DNA of 64,000 nucleotides from Cerrena zonata (Eukaryota; Basidiomycota; Agaricomycetes; Polyporales; Cerrenaceae), in NCBI GenBank assembly GCA_038087015.1, contig JASBNA010000068.1, forward strand, positions 152,900-216,899, given 5' to 3'. The notes under the pieces were generated by a model. The model saw only the letters and a list, made by a program, of their open reading frames with translations, did not search any database and was not told the DNA's origin. Positions 37,724 to 49,879 of this stretch are shown here, piece after piece. The number at the start of each line of letters is the position of its first letter. The first letter of the stretch is position 1. Both the position numbers and the translations under genes were made by a program.

Positions 37724-38513
37724 GGGCTGACGTATGTCGGCATCTGGTCGCCTCGCTGTGGTCGATATACTTCAGCGATGTGTGAGCATGGCAAAATGGA
37801 CGGAGACATACCATGGCCTGGGGAAGATATGGGGTCTCTGAAACGTGACGTTTGATAGCGTTGTAAGTTAGGTTGGCCGCGCAACAAAGACTTGATAAAG
37901 GTCAGCATGGTTGATCGAACGGAGGAGAGTGGCACAAAAGAGGATTCGTCAAATTATATAACACATAGTACATGTGTACTGTGCGTGTCGCGATGGAGGG
38001 TGAACGGCAATGGGTAACCGGGTCAGATTGAATCTGAGCCGCGGTAGGGTGGGTGAGATCCAGGGTACCTACGCTACGAAATGAATAAGACAACATTATA
38101 TTCTGGTTCTGAATGAGACAACACCATGCATATTCAATGTGGTTAGTTACGTATGGTATTGTGAAGAAACTTAGAAGGGATCTAATTAAGCACAAGGCGC
38201 CGAAGGAGTGGAATAATCCGAAAGTGTGACTCGAACGATTCGTGTAGAAGGAACGTTTTCTTGTAATGCACACATTGAATGTGCTACGATAAGAACATCC
38301 CATGGTTTCACTCATCCATTCAAACTCGTGGCATGGAAGCATCCCGACATGGTTATACCATAATCAACATCCCCGTCGTGACCAAAGGACGCGAAAGTCC
38401 CTCACGGAAGGATAATGTTTAGAAATTCTCGATACAATTGGATGAATCTCTCATCGACACTACAGGAAAAGTGACGTCAGACCAACGTAATATGTCATGA
38501 AAGATCAACCTTA
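37724..38513. other. Spacer without a supported gene
   Basis: It may contain upstream exons of the SUN-domain gene (37800-37910) and otherwise shows only short unsupported frames. Confidence 0.4.
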
Positions 38514-39883
38514 CTATTGGTGGTTCTCCACACTGAATTGACGTGGAGGATGAAAATTGGCCCGAGAGGCCATCTCCATCAACAAACGCATCGCCGGTAG
38601 CCTCATCACTCGGGTGGTGGATAGAACATAGGCATAGAAAAGTTGTGGGTGGGTAATGTTGCCAAACTTCATATGGGGACCAGCTTCATTGTTTTCGACC
38701 AGAGTCCAACTCGAGGCGGAAACGGGGTCGCTGGTCAATGGGGTCGATCGTGGAGTGACCGGTAGAATGAGGTTATAGAAATCACACGGAAGAGTGATAA
38801 CCCAGGTGTAGCCGCCCTCAATCGAGCGAGGAAGACCGACTTGGAGACTGGGCAAAGTCAGCGGTTCGACTTGTTCGTACGAAGTAACCATAGTCCAGCC
38901 TCGTTCACGATACCTATCGTACACTCGTTCGATAACCTCATCGTCCCGACTAGTACAGATCAAGGACGTTCGATCCTCAAGCGTAGCACGAGGATATAAG
39001 CAGTAAGCCTTGTCGAAAGTAATGAGATTCATTACACAGGCTAGAAAATCGATCTGAGCTAGATTCCATGGACCCATAAGAGGATTGACTTACTTGAATG
39101 ATAATTCAAAATCACTTCCAAAGTGGAGCGCACCGCGACCATCATTTGTATTCTCAACTGACCGAGTGCGGTGAGTTTAGTGAAGTTGAAGACACCTGCT
39201 ATTGCCTTTAAATGTCCGTATCGACCTCGCGAGGAAAGGACCTCCCGATCCGAAACTGCGATATGAAATGTAGGGTGTTGTTTAGGGCTCGGAGAAAACG
39301 TATACCCCTCGTTAAGCAGATAACAACCCAAACGCTCTCTCCAAGCCATTGGAATGTATAAATCGAGGTCGGATTCAGGGTAGAAGGTTCGGTCAAAGAA
39401 TTGAAGGGCGGTAGATCCAGAAATAATAGTGGCAGAGCGAGCTTGTATGTAACGAAAAGTGATTGGATGCGAGAAGTACCTGGAAAGCAGGCGATCGACG
39501 CTGAAATTGTACGACATGTAGTCCATGACCGCAGCGCGAACTCGGGAGCAGGTTTGAAGCAATCGAACAAGGGTTATAGCGGGGCATAGGCAGAAGATGA
39601 TATTGTAAATGGAAGGATTGTCTATTATGTGTCCCAAGAATGTGTGGATGGGTGCATCGCGTGTTTCCACAGCAACAATAGGGTTGACATGACCAAGAGT
39701 AGTCATGAATGCACGGCGGCCATCGCTAGGGGTCGAACGTAGCAAGCGACGACGAGAGGCTGCAGCTGAGGGTATAATGAGACAATGTACTTAAAAAGTA
39801 AGATTGCACTCACCAACTTCTTTGATCCTGTTCAGCATGAGAGGCAGACGATTCTTGGGGTGAGGGCCACAGGCAGAGCTCAT
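38514..39883 (-). CDS. F-box-like protein with nucleotidyltransferase-like fold
   Basis: Three exons on the minus strand, starting MSSACGPHPKNRLPLMLN at 39883, give about 430 residues. An F-box-like helix set (IFCLCPAITLVRLLQTCSRVRAAV) is followed by a motif typical of nucleotidyltransferase-fold proteins (ISGSTALQFFDRTFY, then SDLDLYI), that is, a GS motif and a D-x-D pair. The last exon (38514 to about 39070) includes a block beginning LITFDKAYCLYPRATLED, which resembles tailoring domains of basidiomycete proteins of unknown role. The second intron is only about 35 nt. The G-S and D-x-D residues are present, so catalysis cannot be excluded, but no substrate can be proposed. Function unknown. 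Confidence 0.72.
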
Positions 39884-39945
39884 ATTTATATAAATCGATA
39901 CATATTTCACTTGGAAGGAGAACAAAGATCTTTGATCTGGATTGA

Positions 39946-40480
39946 TTATGTGATATAACTACATGTAATCACAAGGGTCAAGCTCACCAACTTGTGATAG
40001 CGGATATCCTTGAAACGGACAAGATTAACTGGAGAGCGGAAAGAACAAGAAGATGAAGACTTAACATCAACAATCAGACGGCAAGAGCTGGGAAGCCGAG
40101 TCGACATACAGCCGTGCTTGATGGGTTGTACTTCTTGTTGCGATGAGAACGATGACCGATGAGCAGGATGATGGCAATCGTACGACGCAAAGTCGCCCAC
40201 GCCAGAGGACGAGACGACGCAAAGTCAGTTCCCGTTCACTACTGTATCGACAGTCCGCAAAGGTTACTGCCAACACCGCCAATGCAACCAGAGATAGAGT
40301 CCGAGAGACAAGAGGGGAAGAGTCCGAGAGTTCGAGGGAAGGCCTACAGACATCAATGATCAGTCGGATCGGAGAGTCGTTCAACAAGTTCGAGACACGC
40401 CTGAGCCACGCCTCCTATCTAAGCGCTGCTTGTTCCTGTTGATTTCTAAAGTAGTTACCTTTTATAGATGCATGAGCTCC
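39946..40480 (+). repeat. Diverged copy of the hairpin-bearing dispersed repeat
   Basis: It shares the 90-nt hairpin module (40183-40273) with 28123-28212, 50281-50370 and 54393-54482. With the 49880-50560 copy it also shares a right end containing CTAAAGTAGTTACCTTTTATAG. It looks like a solo LTR or a MITE, but I could not define termini or a target duplication. Confidence 0.75.
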
Positions 40481-41720
40481 TATGGAATATAAATCATGAT
40501 GTTCGAGTTACATGCACAGACCTTCCTCAGATATTTAATACTGAAAATACTTTTGAGAAACTAGCCATAATAGTTACTACTGTGTCACTTCAGCCGTTAC
40601 GGCACGACCTGAATTTTCGGTGCAACTTTTCATGTACCGTTGAGTAAATGCCTAAATAGATACCTTTTTTCATACACATCATTGATATGGCACCATGCCT
40701 CCGGACTCCGGAGAAGTATTACATGCATCTATCAGTGACCTGTCTAGTAATGTAGGTCGTGTTCAATGCCAACTGGAGCTCCATTCCTTCTACCGAGGCA
40801 GATGAAGTTCTGTAACTAGTCGAGTTGAAGCCTGAGGATGATAAAGCTCAGAGCCTGAGGGATGAATTTGCTAACTCTAAAGACTTAAATGGGCCCTAAC
40901 ATCCAGCATCGGATGCCCAGGGGCTCTAGAGATATCACATCAGCGTGCGGTGTACACAAGGTGTCGATATCGTCTCTCAGAATGTTCGAGGAGTTCATTC
41001 CGGATACTATAGTCGGTTCATCAGCATCCCGTCCGTTGTTCTGTTCTTTTTCACTCACACGCACTCACAACGCAACAATCAGATATCCAAATCTCTTCAC
41101 AGGGCCCGCAACGTGCAGAACACGCTGTATCAGCTGACTATAGTCTAGCACGCATACAGTCGGTCGATGGAAATAACACTCATTTCACCAATCACATACC
41201 AGTAAATAGATCGATGCACCCACGCAGCATTCCTTTGATCAAGCACGTAAAACTTCCCGAGAACGGTCGATATTGGAGAACTCTGGTAAGCCGGATCAGA
41301 GCTAGTTCTTTGTCCGAGTTACCGACGGAAACGAGCCAACGAAAGACGAAGATTATGCTGCCAAGAAAGTCCAATGTTGTACACGTGCCATGAAGGACAT
41401 AGTAAAATCCAGTAAACCTTTCTTTGTTACCGGGGCCAGTGTGACTGTGCCCCGTACAAAGACCTGTGAAATTAAGAAAAAATCAGGAGTCTCCCTCAGA
41501 CATAAAACCAATATTCCGAAGGGATACGTTTCGGTATAAATATTCGTTGATCATGATACATTATGAGCTTATTGACATGTTCAGTCTCAAAGGTTTGTCT
41601 ACCTACAAAGGGAGGGGGTCATGCCGTTGTTTCGATTGATGAGTTGAGAACGTTGGGAATGAAGCGTTTCTCTCACTAATTCCACGGATGAGTTCGTTCG
41701 AAAAAAACGGAGCATAGAAA
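40481..41720. other. Gene-free stretch containing one dispersed repeat
   Basis: Apart from the repeat at 40903-41110 I see no gene. It may hold the 3' end of the Tnp2-type transposon, but no CACTA/CACTG terminus was found. Confidence 0.45.
40903..41110 (+). repeat. Dispersed 0.2-kb repeat, copy 1
   Basis: It matches 52992-53215 at perhaps 85-90 per cent by eye (for example AATGTTCGAGGAGTTC and TATAGTCGGTTCATCAGC in both). The family is unknown. Confidence 0.7.
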
Positions 41721-44700
41721 TTAGATACTCACCCGATATAGAGGGTGAACATGAAGACATTGAGAATCTATCTCGTTCACCCTAATAGGTGTCACTGCAA
41801 AATGACACAAAATCTTGTTCGCCTTCACGATTACTGGGTCACCGATTTGATCATAGAACAAGCGGCCTGCAAGTGGATACTGCCGATAACGATCATGTTT
41901 GACATCCTTGGATGATAAAGCAGTATATGGCTCCACTATAAGATACGGCTCACCCACAATGCCTTTACCTGATGGGATGACAATTATGTCCGTAATTCTG
42001 CATGCCTGCCACTGCTCTAGTGTCCCAACAATGACCATGCTGTCTCCCGGGGAGGTACTGTGCTTGGAGAATGACATGCCGAAGCGCTGGATAGAGGATT
42101 GGAGAAGTACTAATGCAGGGGTCGACTGCCCCCAATAACGTCGGAAAAGGGTATGTAAGTGAGCGGGAAGAGCCGTATGTGTTGTCTTGTTTTTGTATTC
42201 GAAGTGGTCCCTAGTTTCAAATGCTCGAGTATCGTTGAAAAAAGTGCCTCTAGTTTCACTGTCAAATACTGAAGCGAATGCTTTGTACATTCGTCCAAGA
42301 GTGTTATGAACATTATCTGATGCCATAGCGACTCGGAGATTCTGGCCCATGCAGAATTTGTTGAAGATGGTGCCCTCAAGTTCGCCTAATATTCATGAGT
42401 TAGATGTGTCACACGATGGCAACCTCGGACAACCTACCAAATTGATAATTTGTCGGAATGTTCTGAAGAATGCCATTGTATCGCTCAAATGCGAAACACC
42501 GCCAAGCATGTACAGGTCCGAATTGTTCCATAAGTCGAGTGAGATGTAGTGACATGTGCTGTACTGGCTGGATCGAAATGTGAGGATAGAGTTCTTGAAT
42601 CGTGCACAGATACCTGTACATGTAGAAATGATATTTCTGAATTCGTTTCGGCGTCAAGGTACGCATGTGAGCAAGTTTCACCGCAACCACAAGGTCCATG
42701 AAATTGTCAAGGACAATCTTCCACTTGGACCCCTCCGGGGCGATACCCCAAACACTGATCAGAGTAGTGACCAGGTTGATTGTGCAGGTTGACCGCAACT
42801 GGTCTGCACTTAACTTGCCGTGCTGAGAACTTCCGACACGAGGAGGCACACGACCGATCCAGGATGGAAGAACCATGTGATGGTTATCCTCCCAAACCCG
42901 GGTGAGAACGTCCTTACCCAGGAACCTCCTGTCCGTGCTATCCAGCGTTCCTAGCCCCTCGACAGAAAGTTGTGGTCCCTCAGCGATAGACTGAAGTTCA
43001 GACGACATCTGTGTACTGATGGTACTTAGCAGCTCCGAATCCTCGGCTAACTCTTCTTGTAGGTTAGTTCTCTTCGTTGCACGATTCCAGGCGACTTCCA
43101 TATCACTCGTCATCGATGTCCGCTAAGAAGCATATCAGTATTGTGTTTCCAGAGCTATAATGACATCATACCAATCGAGAGAGCATATCGACCAAGCTTG
43201 CTTTCGTGTTGGCCATGGCAAATTCCTTGGTGATAGCTTGTGGCGAGGATGACGAGAGGTGTACTAGAATATGGGCTAAAACGACTTTCCGATATGATCC
43301 TAGCCTCAGTCTTTGCCAAAACGCCCTTATAGCACCAGCTATCTCCTCTGGTTCAGCTATGTGAGGGAGACGCTTTACTCGTTGCTTTCCCTCCGGGTTT
43401 GGGTCAGTCTGTGGCCACCCTTGCGTTGTACGCTGTTCCCTGGTTAGTGCAAAGAAAATATTACAAAATGAGCTTACTCACGTATTCCATCAGATGGGCG
43501 AGTATGAGGTTACGCTTTCCAGCAGGACTGTCGGTCTGTCTACCGAGATCCTTGAGGATGTATAGAGATAACCCCGAGAGTGCCGAGTCGGAGCCATACC
43601 GCATCGTCCGCCAGGCGATCTTTATCTGCTCTTCCGTAGGATGAAGAGTTCTACTTCCTTTCAATGCAGGGAGTACGGTTGTTTCGTCAAGTTTCACGTC
43701 CATTTTCCATATTTCGCGAAGATGGTGTCTTATACATCTGAGGAGGAGCGCATGCATGCTATCCAGTACGAGGAAATGCGTGGGATCCCAATACGGCAGT
43801 GAGAGCAGTTCGGACCATCGTACATAATGTGTCTGGAATATGTTTTTGCGTTCCGCGGGAGTGCCGTCCCTCCACCGTTCCGCCAATGTAAGGTGCTCCG
43901 CCAACGTCCGAGATCCCCAGTGGTTCATGTCGAGGTCGTCCATATCGTGAGCGTGGAGTTTGCAGAACGAGCAAAAGAGCCCGGCGCTATGGCCTCCTAA
44001 ACCTGCGAGCTGGCGAGCAGCAGGAAGGTCACAAACAACGGGCACTACCGCGCAGCGAACTAAGCGTCCTTTAGGATAACGAAACATTCGCGAAAAATAC
44101 ACGCCAGGACTCCAGAACAACAGTAAATCCTTTATCAGAGGCTTAAGGACTTCGTTGATTTGATGTAGAGATGGTGATGTTGGGCCCGGAATAATACCTA
44201 CCAGAAAGACATTCTCGATTCGATATCGAAGATGTGGGGGTAAGTTCAAACAGACCATGTACATAGCGCCAACAGTAACTTTCTTCCCTGCCTGTTTGTT
44301 GTGGAACGGATTCAAACCATCCATACAGAGACTGAAAATGTATCGTCCCTCAGATGATTTAGGTTTGCCAAGAATGAAATGGTTGCCATCGGGTCCGTTG
44401 AACTGCTTCAAAACGGATCCATCCCAGATGTCCCTCAACTCCTCGCACTTGCTTTCTGGGTCGATAACACGCCGATCAAGCCATGTTTCGAGATCCGGTC
44501 GACAAAGAAGTCGGGCCGTCCACTTCATCATGTCATGATGTAGGTACTTCCTGATGGGAGCGATTGTTTGGCCTCCTTTCCTGCGAACGGTTCGGCGTAG
44601 TAAAGCTTTACATGGACGTCCGGTATGTAGATCAATGTTCGTACAATAGTCCGGATAGTCCTCGACATCGTAACACGCGAAACACTTGGCGCAACATACA

Positions 44701-45752
44701 TAACCGCAAGTATCGGGAGCGATATCAAGGCGATCAAGAATGGAAGTGACATTGCCAGGAATGTCAGCAACGATACCTTCAGCTTCTCCATCAGAGGCAC
44801 CACCGAGGACAGCAGCGAGTTCGACCACAATTCGAATGCCTGCAACGGCAAAAATACAATGGTCCATGCTTAAGCCACCGATGGTATGCAGGACTGCCAA
44901 CATAAGGTAAATAGCATACACCATAGTATGTTCGGTGTAAATGGAAGGGAGGCAATACTTGACTGCAATGGATCATTAGTCAGTGAGGAAATCAAGGATG
45001 CGGGATTACAGACCTGTGTCAACAACTAATACCTTTCCTTGCACCCAAAGTGCACGAGCACGCGCTTGTTCATCGAACTGCCGGTTCCACTCTGTGACCC
45101 TAAGAGCATTAACTCTTGAGAGCTCCTCATCTATCATATTCAATAACGCTCTTCGATCCTCGCGCATTTCCTCGGATAGCGAAAGAGCGTCCAATTGCGA
45201 CGTTACATCCTGGAGCCATTGGAAGTGTTCCAGTAATGGTCGATTGGCTTGTCTGCTATAATCGAGTGCATATAGACCGGTGTTGAAGTCGGAGTGCGAT
45301 GTTTCGTTGTTTAGCGAAGAGGGGGGAATTTGGGCATCGCCAGTTGGTTGGGGGGGGGATTGAAAGATAAGGTTTGGTGTTTTATCTAACTTGTTGCGCC
45401 GAAGGTGAAACTCGGCTTCAAGCCGATCAATTGTAGGATCACTTGTTGAAAGGCCTGGGTTCGTCCCTTCAGAATTAGCACACTCTTCATGATCGGACTG
45501 ATCACTACTAGAGGACGAGGAAGGGGGGGGAGGGGGAGAATGAAGGAAGTGATCGGCATGAGCAATACGATAATTGCGGCGATGACGACGGTAGTCGTCC
45601 CTGCCGAACTGACGTCCCGCCACAAACTTTTGAGTGAGAGGGTCAAAAGCTGAGTGCACAGAGCATTCTGGACAACGGCACCAGTAAACGATGTGGTGCT
45701 GGTGAGGAAGTCGTTTTCCTACAATGTGTCCCCCTCTCAAAAAAGGTGGCAT
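41721..45752 (-). CDS. Tnp2-type (Transposase_21, CACTA/EnSpm) transposase
   Basis: A four-or-more-exon gene on the minus strand, starting MPPFLRGGHIVGKRLPHQHH at 45752, encoding over 1,100 residues. The N-terminal zinc-binding start (YWCRCPECS) is followed by a Ser/Pro linker, then a cysteine cluster (YVCCAKCFACYDVEDYPDYC). The catalytic-like core is FSLCMDGLNPFHNKQAGK, CLNLPPHLRYRIENVFLVG, IIPGPTSPSLHQIN, VVCDLPAARQLAGLGGHSA, FCSFCKLHAHDMDDLD and LPYWDPTHFLVLDSMHALL. The C-terminal exons (42409-43113 and 41721-42350) continue in frame. This pattern belongs to the tnp2 family widespread in agaricomycetes. I found no premature stop, so the gene may be active. Terminal repeats of the element were not identified. 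Confidence 0.88.
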
Positions 45753-46104
45753 GGCGATACTGGAAGCAGTGTGGCAAAGAGAGATTATATATGAGACAGA
45801 ATAATAACGTGGGAGTCAAGCGATGACCAAACGTGATGATATCGGCACAAATGGTATGAGGCAACAAAAACTTTGGATAGGTCGATGTATCGAAGAGAAC
45901 AGCTGTCTATACCAGTCGGTATCAGTATACACAAGTACCATGTATCGAGCTGCATTGTACCAATTAAGAAAGATCGACCTGATGGAATTGGATGACGTGA
46001 TAACAACAAGGTCGGGATGGATGCTGCATCAACAAGCGGGGTTTTGAATGTGACGGTACGACTGGATGGCCGGGTTCACGGAAGGCGTGACATGAGAGAC
46101 AGCG
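45753..46104. other. Upstream flank of the Tnp2-type transposase gene
   Basis: No gene is seen. It probably contains the promoter and the 5' part of the transposon. Confidence 0.45.
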
Positions 46105-46203
46105 AAACGACACAAAGTCGCTTTGCGCCAGAGGACAAGACAACGCAAAGTCAATCTCGTCTGATGTAGCATAGACAGTCCGCTAAGGTCACTGTCGACG
46201 CCG
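46105..46203 (+). repeat. Isolated copy of the 90-nt hairpin module
   Basis: The module (46108-46198) begins with the CGAC-ACAAA-GTCG hairpin and ends with the GACAGT...ACTGTC hairpin. It is the most diverged full-length copy in the window. Confidence 0.75.
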
Positions 46204-46571
46204 TCCACGTGCCATGAGATGCCGGCGGGGTATCCCTGCGGCGAGAGACGTTGAGGATACTATGAACCAAGAGCGATGCTAGTGATGGTCGGGGAAAGGA
46301 ACATCAAAGAGAGGTTTGCATCGTTGAGGAAAAGAAAGTTGGGACGATGTTCTGGAGAACGAGGCAGGGTTGTTAACTTGTATGCGCATGTGATCGAGAC
46401 AAGGGTCAGAAGATCTAGAGTTTGTGACGAATTAGAAGTATACCCACTAGGAAGACACAAATTGAGGCACTCCACCACAGGGAGAGCATACGAAGCGTAC
46501 GATGGGCTGCGAGCATATTTGTAGATTGAGAAGGGCTATGTTGAATGCCAGAACGCTCACCAATCGTGCGC

Positions 46572-46637
46572 ATAATAAGCTGGTTGCAGTCGTCTTGAGA
46601 GTCAATAATAAGCTGGTTGCAGTCGTCTTGAGAGTCA
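46572..46637 (+). repeat. Tandem duplication of a 33-bp unit
   Basis: Two exact adjacent copies of the unit that begins ATAATAAGCTGGTTGCAG. Confidence 0.95.
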
Positions 46638-46901
46638 TGTCAATACGGGTGTCTGACGATACGACACGGCTGCGACTCGGAAGAAAGTGTGTATATATTC
46701 TGTTTATCTAGTCAATCTACAATAGGACATGTAATCTAGCCCGAGCAATAAGATACGACATGAAACACTATCTAGACAAGACCTAAACTATGGTGTATCC
46801 CAGCTGAGTAGAGCAGTCCTCCTTGCTACTGAGAAGACCTGACATAATGGAAAGGGAGGTGGGATGTAGGTGGAAGTCTTACTGACTCTCAGTTTCAAAG
46901 T

Positions 46902-48161
46902 CACTGGGTATAATCCAGTAGTTTTACTTAGAAAAAAATGTGGGTAAGTTTGTGTCAAGATGTTTAAACTGTCACACACTTTATGTAATTAAAAAATAAA
47001 ATAAGATTCAAAAATTATACTCAATCTTCTGAGCACCCAAGATAGTTGAAAAACTCAAACATCACTTATGTTTTTTTCCAACATCATAACCTGAATTAAA
47101 ATCCCATTTTGTAATTTATCAAATTGTACAAAAAACACACATTTCATTTTTAATTTATTTTTTGTGGCTTTAAAATTCTGAACAAAATTCATACTCTTGC
47201 TTCATAATTTAGACAGTAAGATTTGTTCTAAAAAGTCAGAGTTTTCTCAGCACTTGTCAGGTCTAAAGATTGTAGACAATGTTTGAAACTTTGTGCAGTA
47301 TTTTATCACTCAAAATTCTGACTCTTTAACCCATTTTTTGATAGTAAAACATGTCCCAAACTGCAGACTTTTTACATGGATATTTATCTAACTTTACATA
47401 ACATTTGTTCCTGAAAAGGTTTCTACAAAAAGACAACATTTGGTCACACAATTTCTGCAAGATTTTGTTTTTCAACTATCTTTGAGTTTTGTCCAACAAA
47501 CAATCCTTGACTGACTGTCAGTCTATCAGTAGTTGGTTAGCTGGTCAGTCAGTCAAGGATTGTTTGTTGGACAAAACTCAAAGATAGTTGAAAAACAAAA
47601 TCTTGCAGAAATTGTGTGACCAAATGTTGTCTTTTTGTAGAAACCTTTTCAGGAACAAATGTTATGTAAAGTTAGATAAATATCCATGTAAAAAGTCTGC
47701 AGTTTGGGACATGTTTTACTATCAAAAAATGGGTTAAAGAGTCAGAATTTTGAGTGATAAAATACTGCACAAAGTTTCAAACATTGTCTACAATCTTTAG
47801 ACCTGACAAGTGCTGAGAAAACTCTGACTTTTTAGAACAAATCTTACTGTCTAAATTATGAAGCAAGAGTATGAATTTTGTTCAGAATTTTAAAGCCACA
47901 AAAAATAAATTAAAAATGAAATGTGTGTTTTTTGTACAATTTGATAAATTACAAAATGGGATTTTAATTCAGGTTATGATGTTGGAAAAAAACATAAGTG
48001 ATGTTTGAGTTTTTCAACTATCTTGGGTGCTCAGAAGATTGAGTATAATTTTTGAATCTTATTTTATTTTTTAATTACATAAAGTGTGTGACAGTTTAAA
48101 CATCTTGACACAAACTTACCCACATTTTTTTCTAAGTAAAACTACTGGATTATACCCAGTG
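46902..48161. mobile_element. 1.26-kb perfect palindromic foldback element with CACTG ends
   Basis: Two 616-nt arms (46902-47517 and 47546-48161) are inverted copies of each other with no difference that I could see, separated by a 28-nt loop. The ends read CACTGGGTATAATCCAGTA. The flanks are AGT on both sides, a plausible 3-bp target duplication. CACTG ends plus a 3-bp duplication fit a non-autonomous CACTA/EnSpm-type element. There is no gene inside, and the sequence is very AT-rich. Confidence 0.85.
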
Positions 48162-48300
48162 AGTGAGCTTATTATGTAGACTGAAATGACATTTGTATCA
48201 TCCAGAGAACTGTGTTGGAATACAAGCTATATTTATAGAAAGCAACCATAGTATTAAAGTAAGTATAGAAAGAAAGAACACAAAGCAAACAAGAAGATAG

Positions 48301-48420
48301 CAATGAGAGACAAGGGACTTTGGAAGATAGCAATGAGAGACAAGGGACTTTGGAAGATAGCAATGAGAGACAAGGGACTTTGGAAGATAGCAATGAGGAA
48401 CAAGGGACTTTGGAAGATAG
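48301..48420 (+). repeat. Minisatellite, four 30-bp units
   Basis: Three identical units starting CAATGAGAGACAAGGGACTT, and a fourth with one altered position (GAGGAA). The unit is a multiple of three and stays open on both strands, so chance ORFs run through it. Confidence 0.95.
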
Positions 48421-48449
48421 CAAGGAACTTGAACCAGGACAGCAAAAGC

Positions 48450-49153
48450 TCAAATCTTCTCCAACAACTCCGATAGTTCAGTGACGGAGCTCAGTGGAGT
48501 TGCGCATCGTGAACAGACAGCTTGGGGAAATGCATGGTACCAAGGGGATGACGGATCCATATCAGGAAGTTCAATTCCATGGTTAATCAGCTTTTTCTCT
48601 AATACCTGGCACCTGCTCATAAACGCCATGGCAAGTTCTCGGTACATATGATATACCTTGGTGACTTCTAAGAAAGCACCGTATGCAGAATGCGGGAAGA
48701 AATTTGATGCAGAATCTACAAGTACAGGTGCAGGCTGATTAATATTGTCACGGACAGATGGCAATGGAGACAGACCATATTCTACAACATTCAATTTCAG
48801 CCCCCGTAACTTCCTCTTCATCTTGAGACTCATTTTAGGTTTGATTCGCAACCTGGTGTCAGAAATTTCAGTTTTGAAACAAGCAGAATGAGACTATACG
48901 CCAATACATACTGATGCTCCCCCAAGAATTTCAAAAGCGATGCCATTGTTATTTTGTGCTTGCCCATGATGGCGATAACATCCTTCACAATCATACGTTG
49001 TAGGTGAGGTGGGATTATGTTGGACTTGGGACTGGGACATGGAACAATGAGAGTGTCAGGTTGAGAAGGCTGGTAATCCTGTTCCGCAATTGGGAGAGTG
49101 GGAGATGGAGGAAGGAGGGTGTGTGAGGCGGTAGGATATGGGGTATGAGGCAT
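48450..49153 (-). CDS. Hypothetical protein, two exons
   Basis: Unrecognised. The first exon, from 49153, encodes a Pro/Ser-rich start and a short helical block (KDVIAIMGKHKITMASLLKF). An intron (gtatgt...acaccag) joins in frame to a basic segment (KPKMSLKMKRKLRGLKLN) and a helical C-terminal part (EVTKVYHMYRELAMAFMSRC), ending at 48450. The total is about 220 residues. The protein may belong to a transposon-associated family, since it sits between the palindrome and other repeat debris. An upstream ATG at 49266 exists but its frame does not join cleanly. Confidence 0.45.
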
Positions 49154-49290
49154 ATTTCTAGCTTCAAGATAACAGGGAGCGAGAAAGGTATCTTAGGAAA
49201 AGCTGACAAGACGACTGGTGCAGACGAAGAGGTGGATGTCGAGTGATGTTCTCTGAGTCGTCTCATCTGCGAGTCTCGTGGGATGCGGCT

Positions 49291-49745
49291 TTAGCGCCAG
49301 TTCATAACATACGCGCCCAGATTGCGTCCAGTCATTCTCAGGTGATACATTGGGCTTGCAACTAGAGTCACAGCCAAGTCACGACAAACAGATGTATCGT
49401 CCTTGGCAGTCAACCAACCTACAATATGTATCATGTACTTCGCTTCAAACTCACAAAACATGAGGTATTCGCAATGTTCATTGTTGTCATTAGTAATGAT
49501 TTTGTGCCAGGGAAGCGGTTCTATCTACAAACATGCAAATGATGTGGAAATCTCTCCAGCAATATTTCGGTGAAATCAACTCTACGACCCCAGATTCACG
49601 ACGCGATGCTTGCATAGACTAAGACACAACCGTTCAGTAAACGATGATACCTACCTCCACGATAAGCGCCATTATGATTGAGGCCATGACGTACAGTCCC
49701 GAGCTGATGTCCTGTGATGTCCTGGGATATCTGTGCGAAATTACC
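49291..49745 (-). pseudogene. Fragment of an unrecognised gene
   Basis: On the minus strand there are coding-like exons: DISSGLYVMASIIMALIVE (near 49670-49730), then IEPLPWHKIITND continuing through NEHCEYLMFCEFEAKYMIH and CRDLAVTLVASPMYHLRMTG to a stop at 49291. The junctions look spliced, but no start codon or 5' part is visible. This is probably the 3' end of a degraded gene. Function unknown. Confidence 0.4.
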
Positions 49746-49879
49746 GGAGCGATATGGTTAGGCTGTTGCAAGCCTGATGGTTGAGAAACATTATGCGTCG
49801 TAAAATAAGTGGGAGATGTCAGGCACTGAGCGTTTTAGCAAAGCGACGGGCTACATCGATTTGCGGAATGGGTTGTCGG

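Noticed and set aside
40200..40360. Arg/Ser-rich plus-strand frames in the repeat at 40 kb and 50 kb
   Set aside because: They are not conserved in frame between repeat copies and overlap the hairpin module. They come from the repeat's base composition.
48172..48453. Repetitive frame SLLSSKVPCL on the minus strand
   Set aside because: It is produced by four 30-bp tandem units, whose length is a multiple of three; there is no independent coding evidence.
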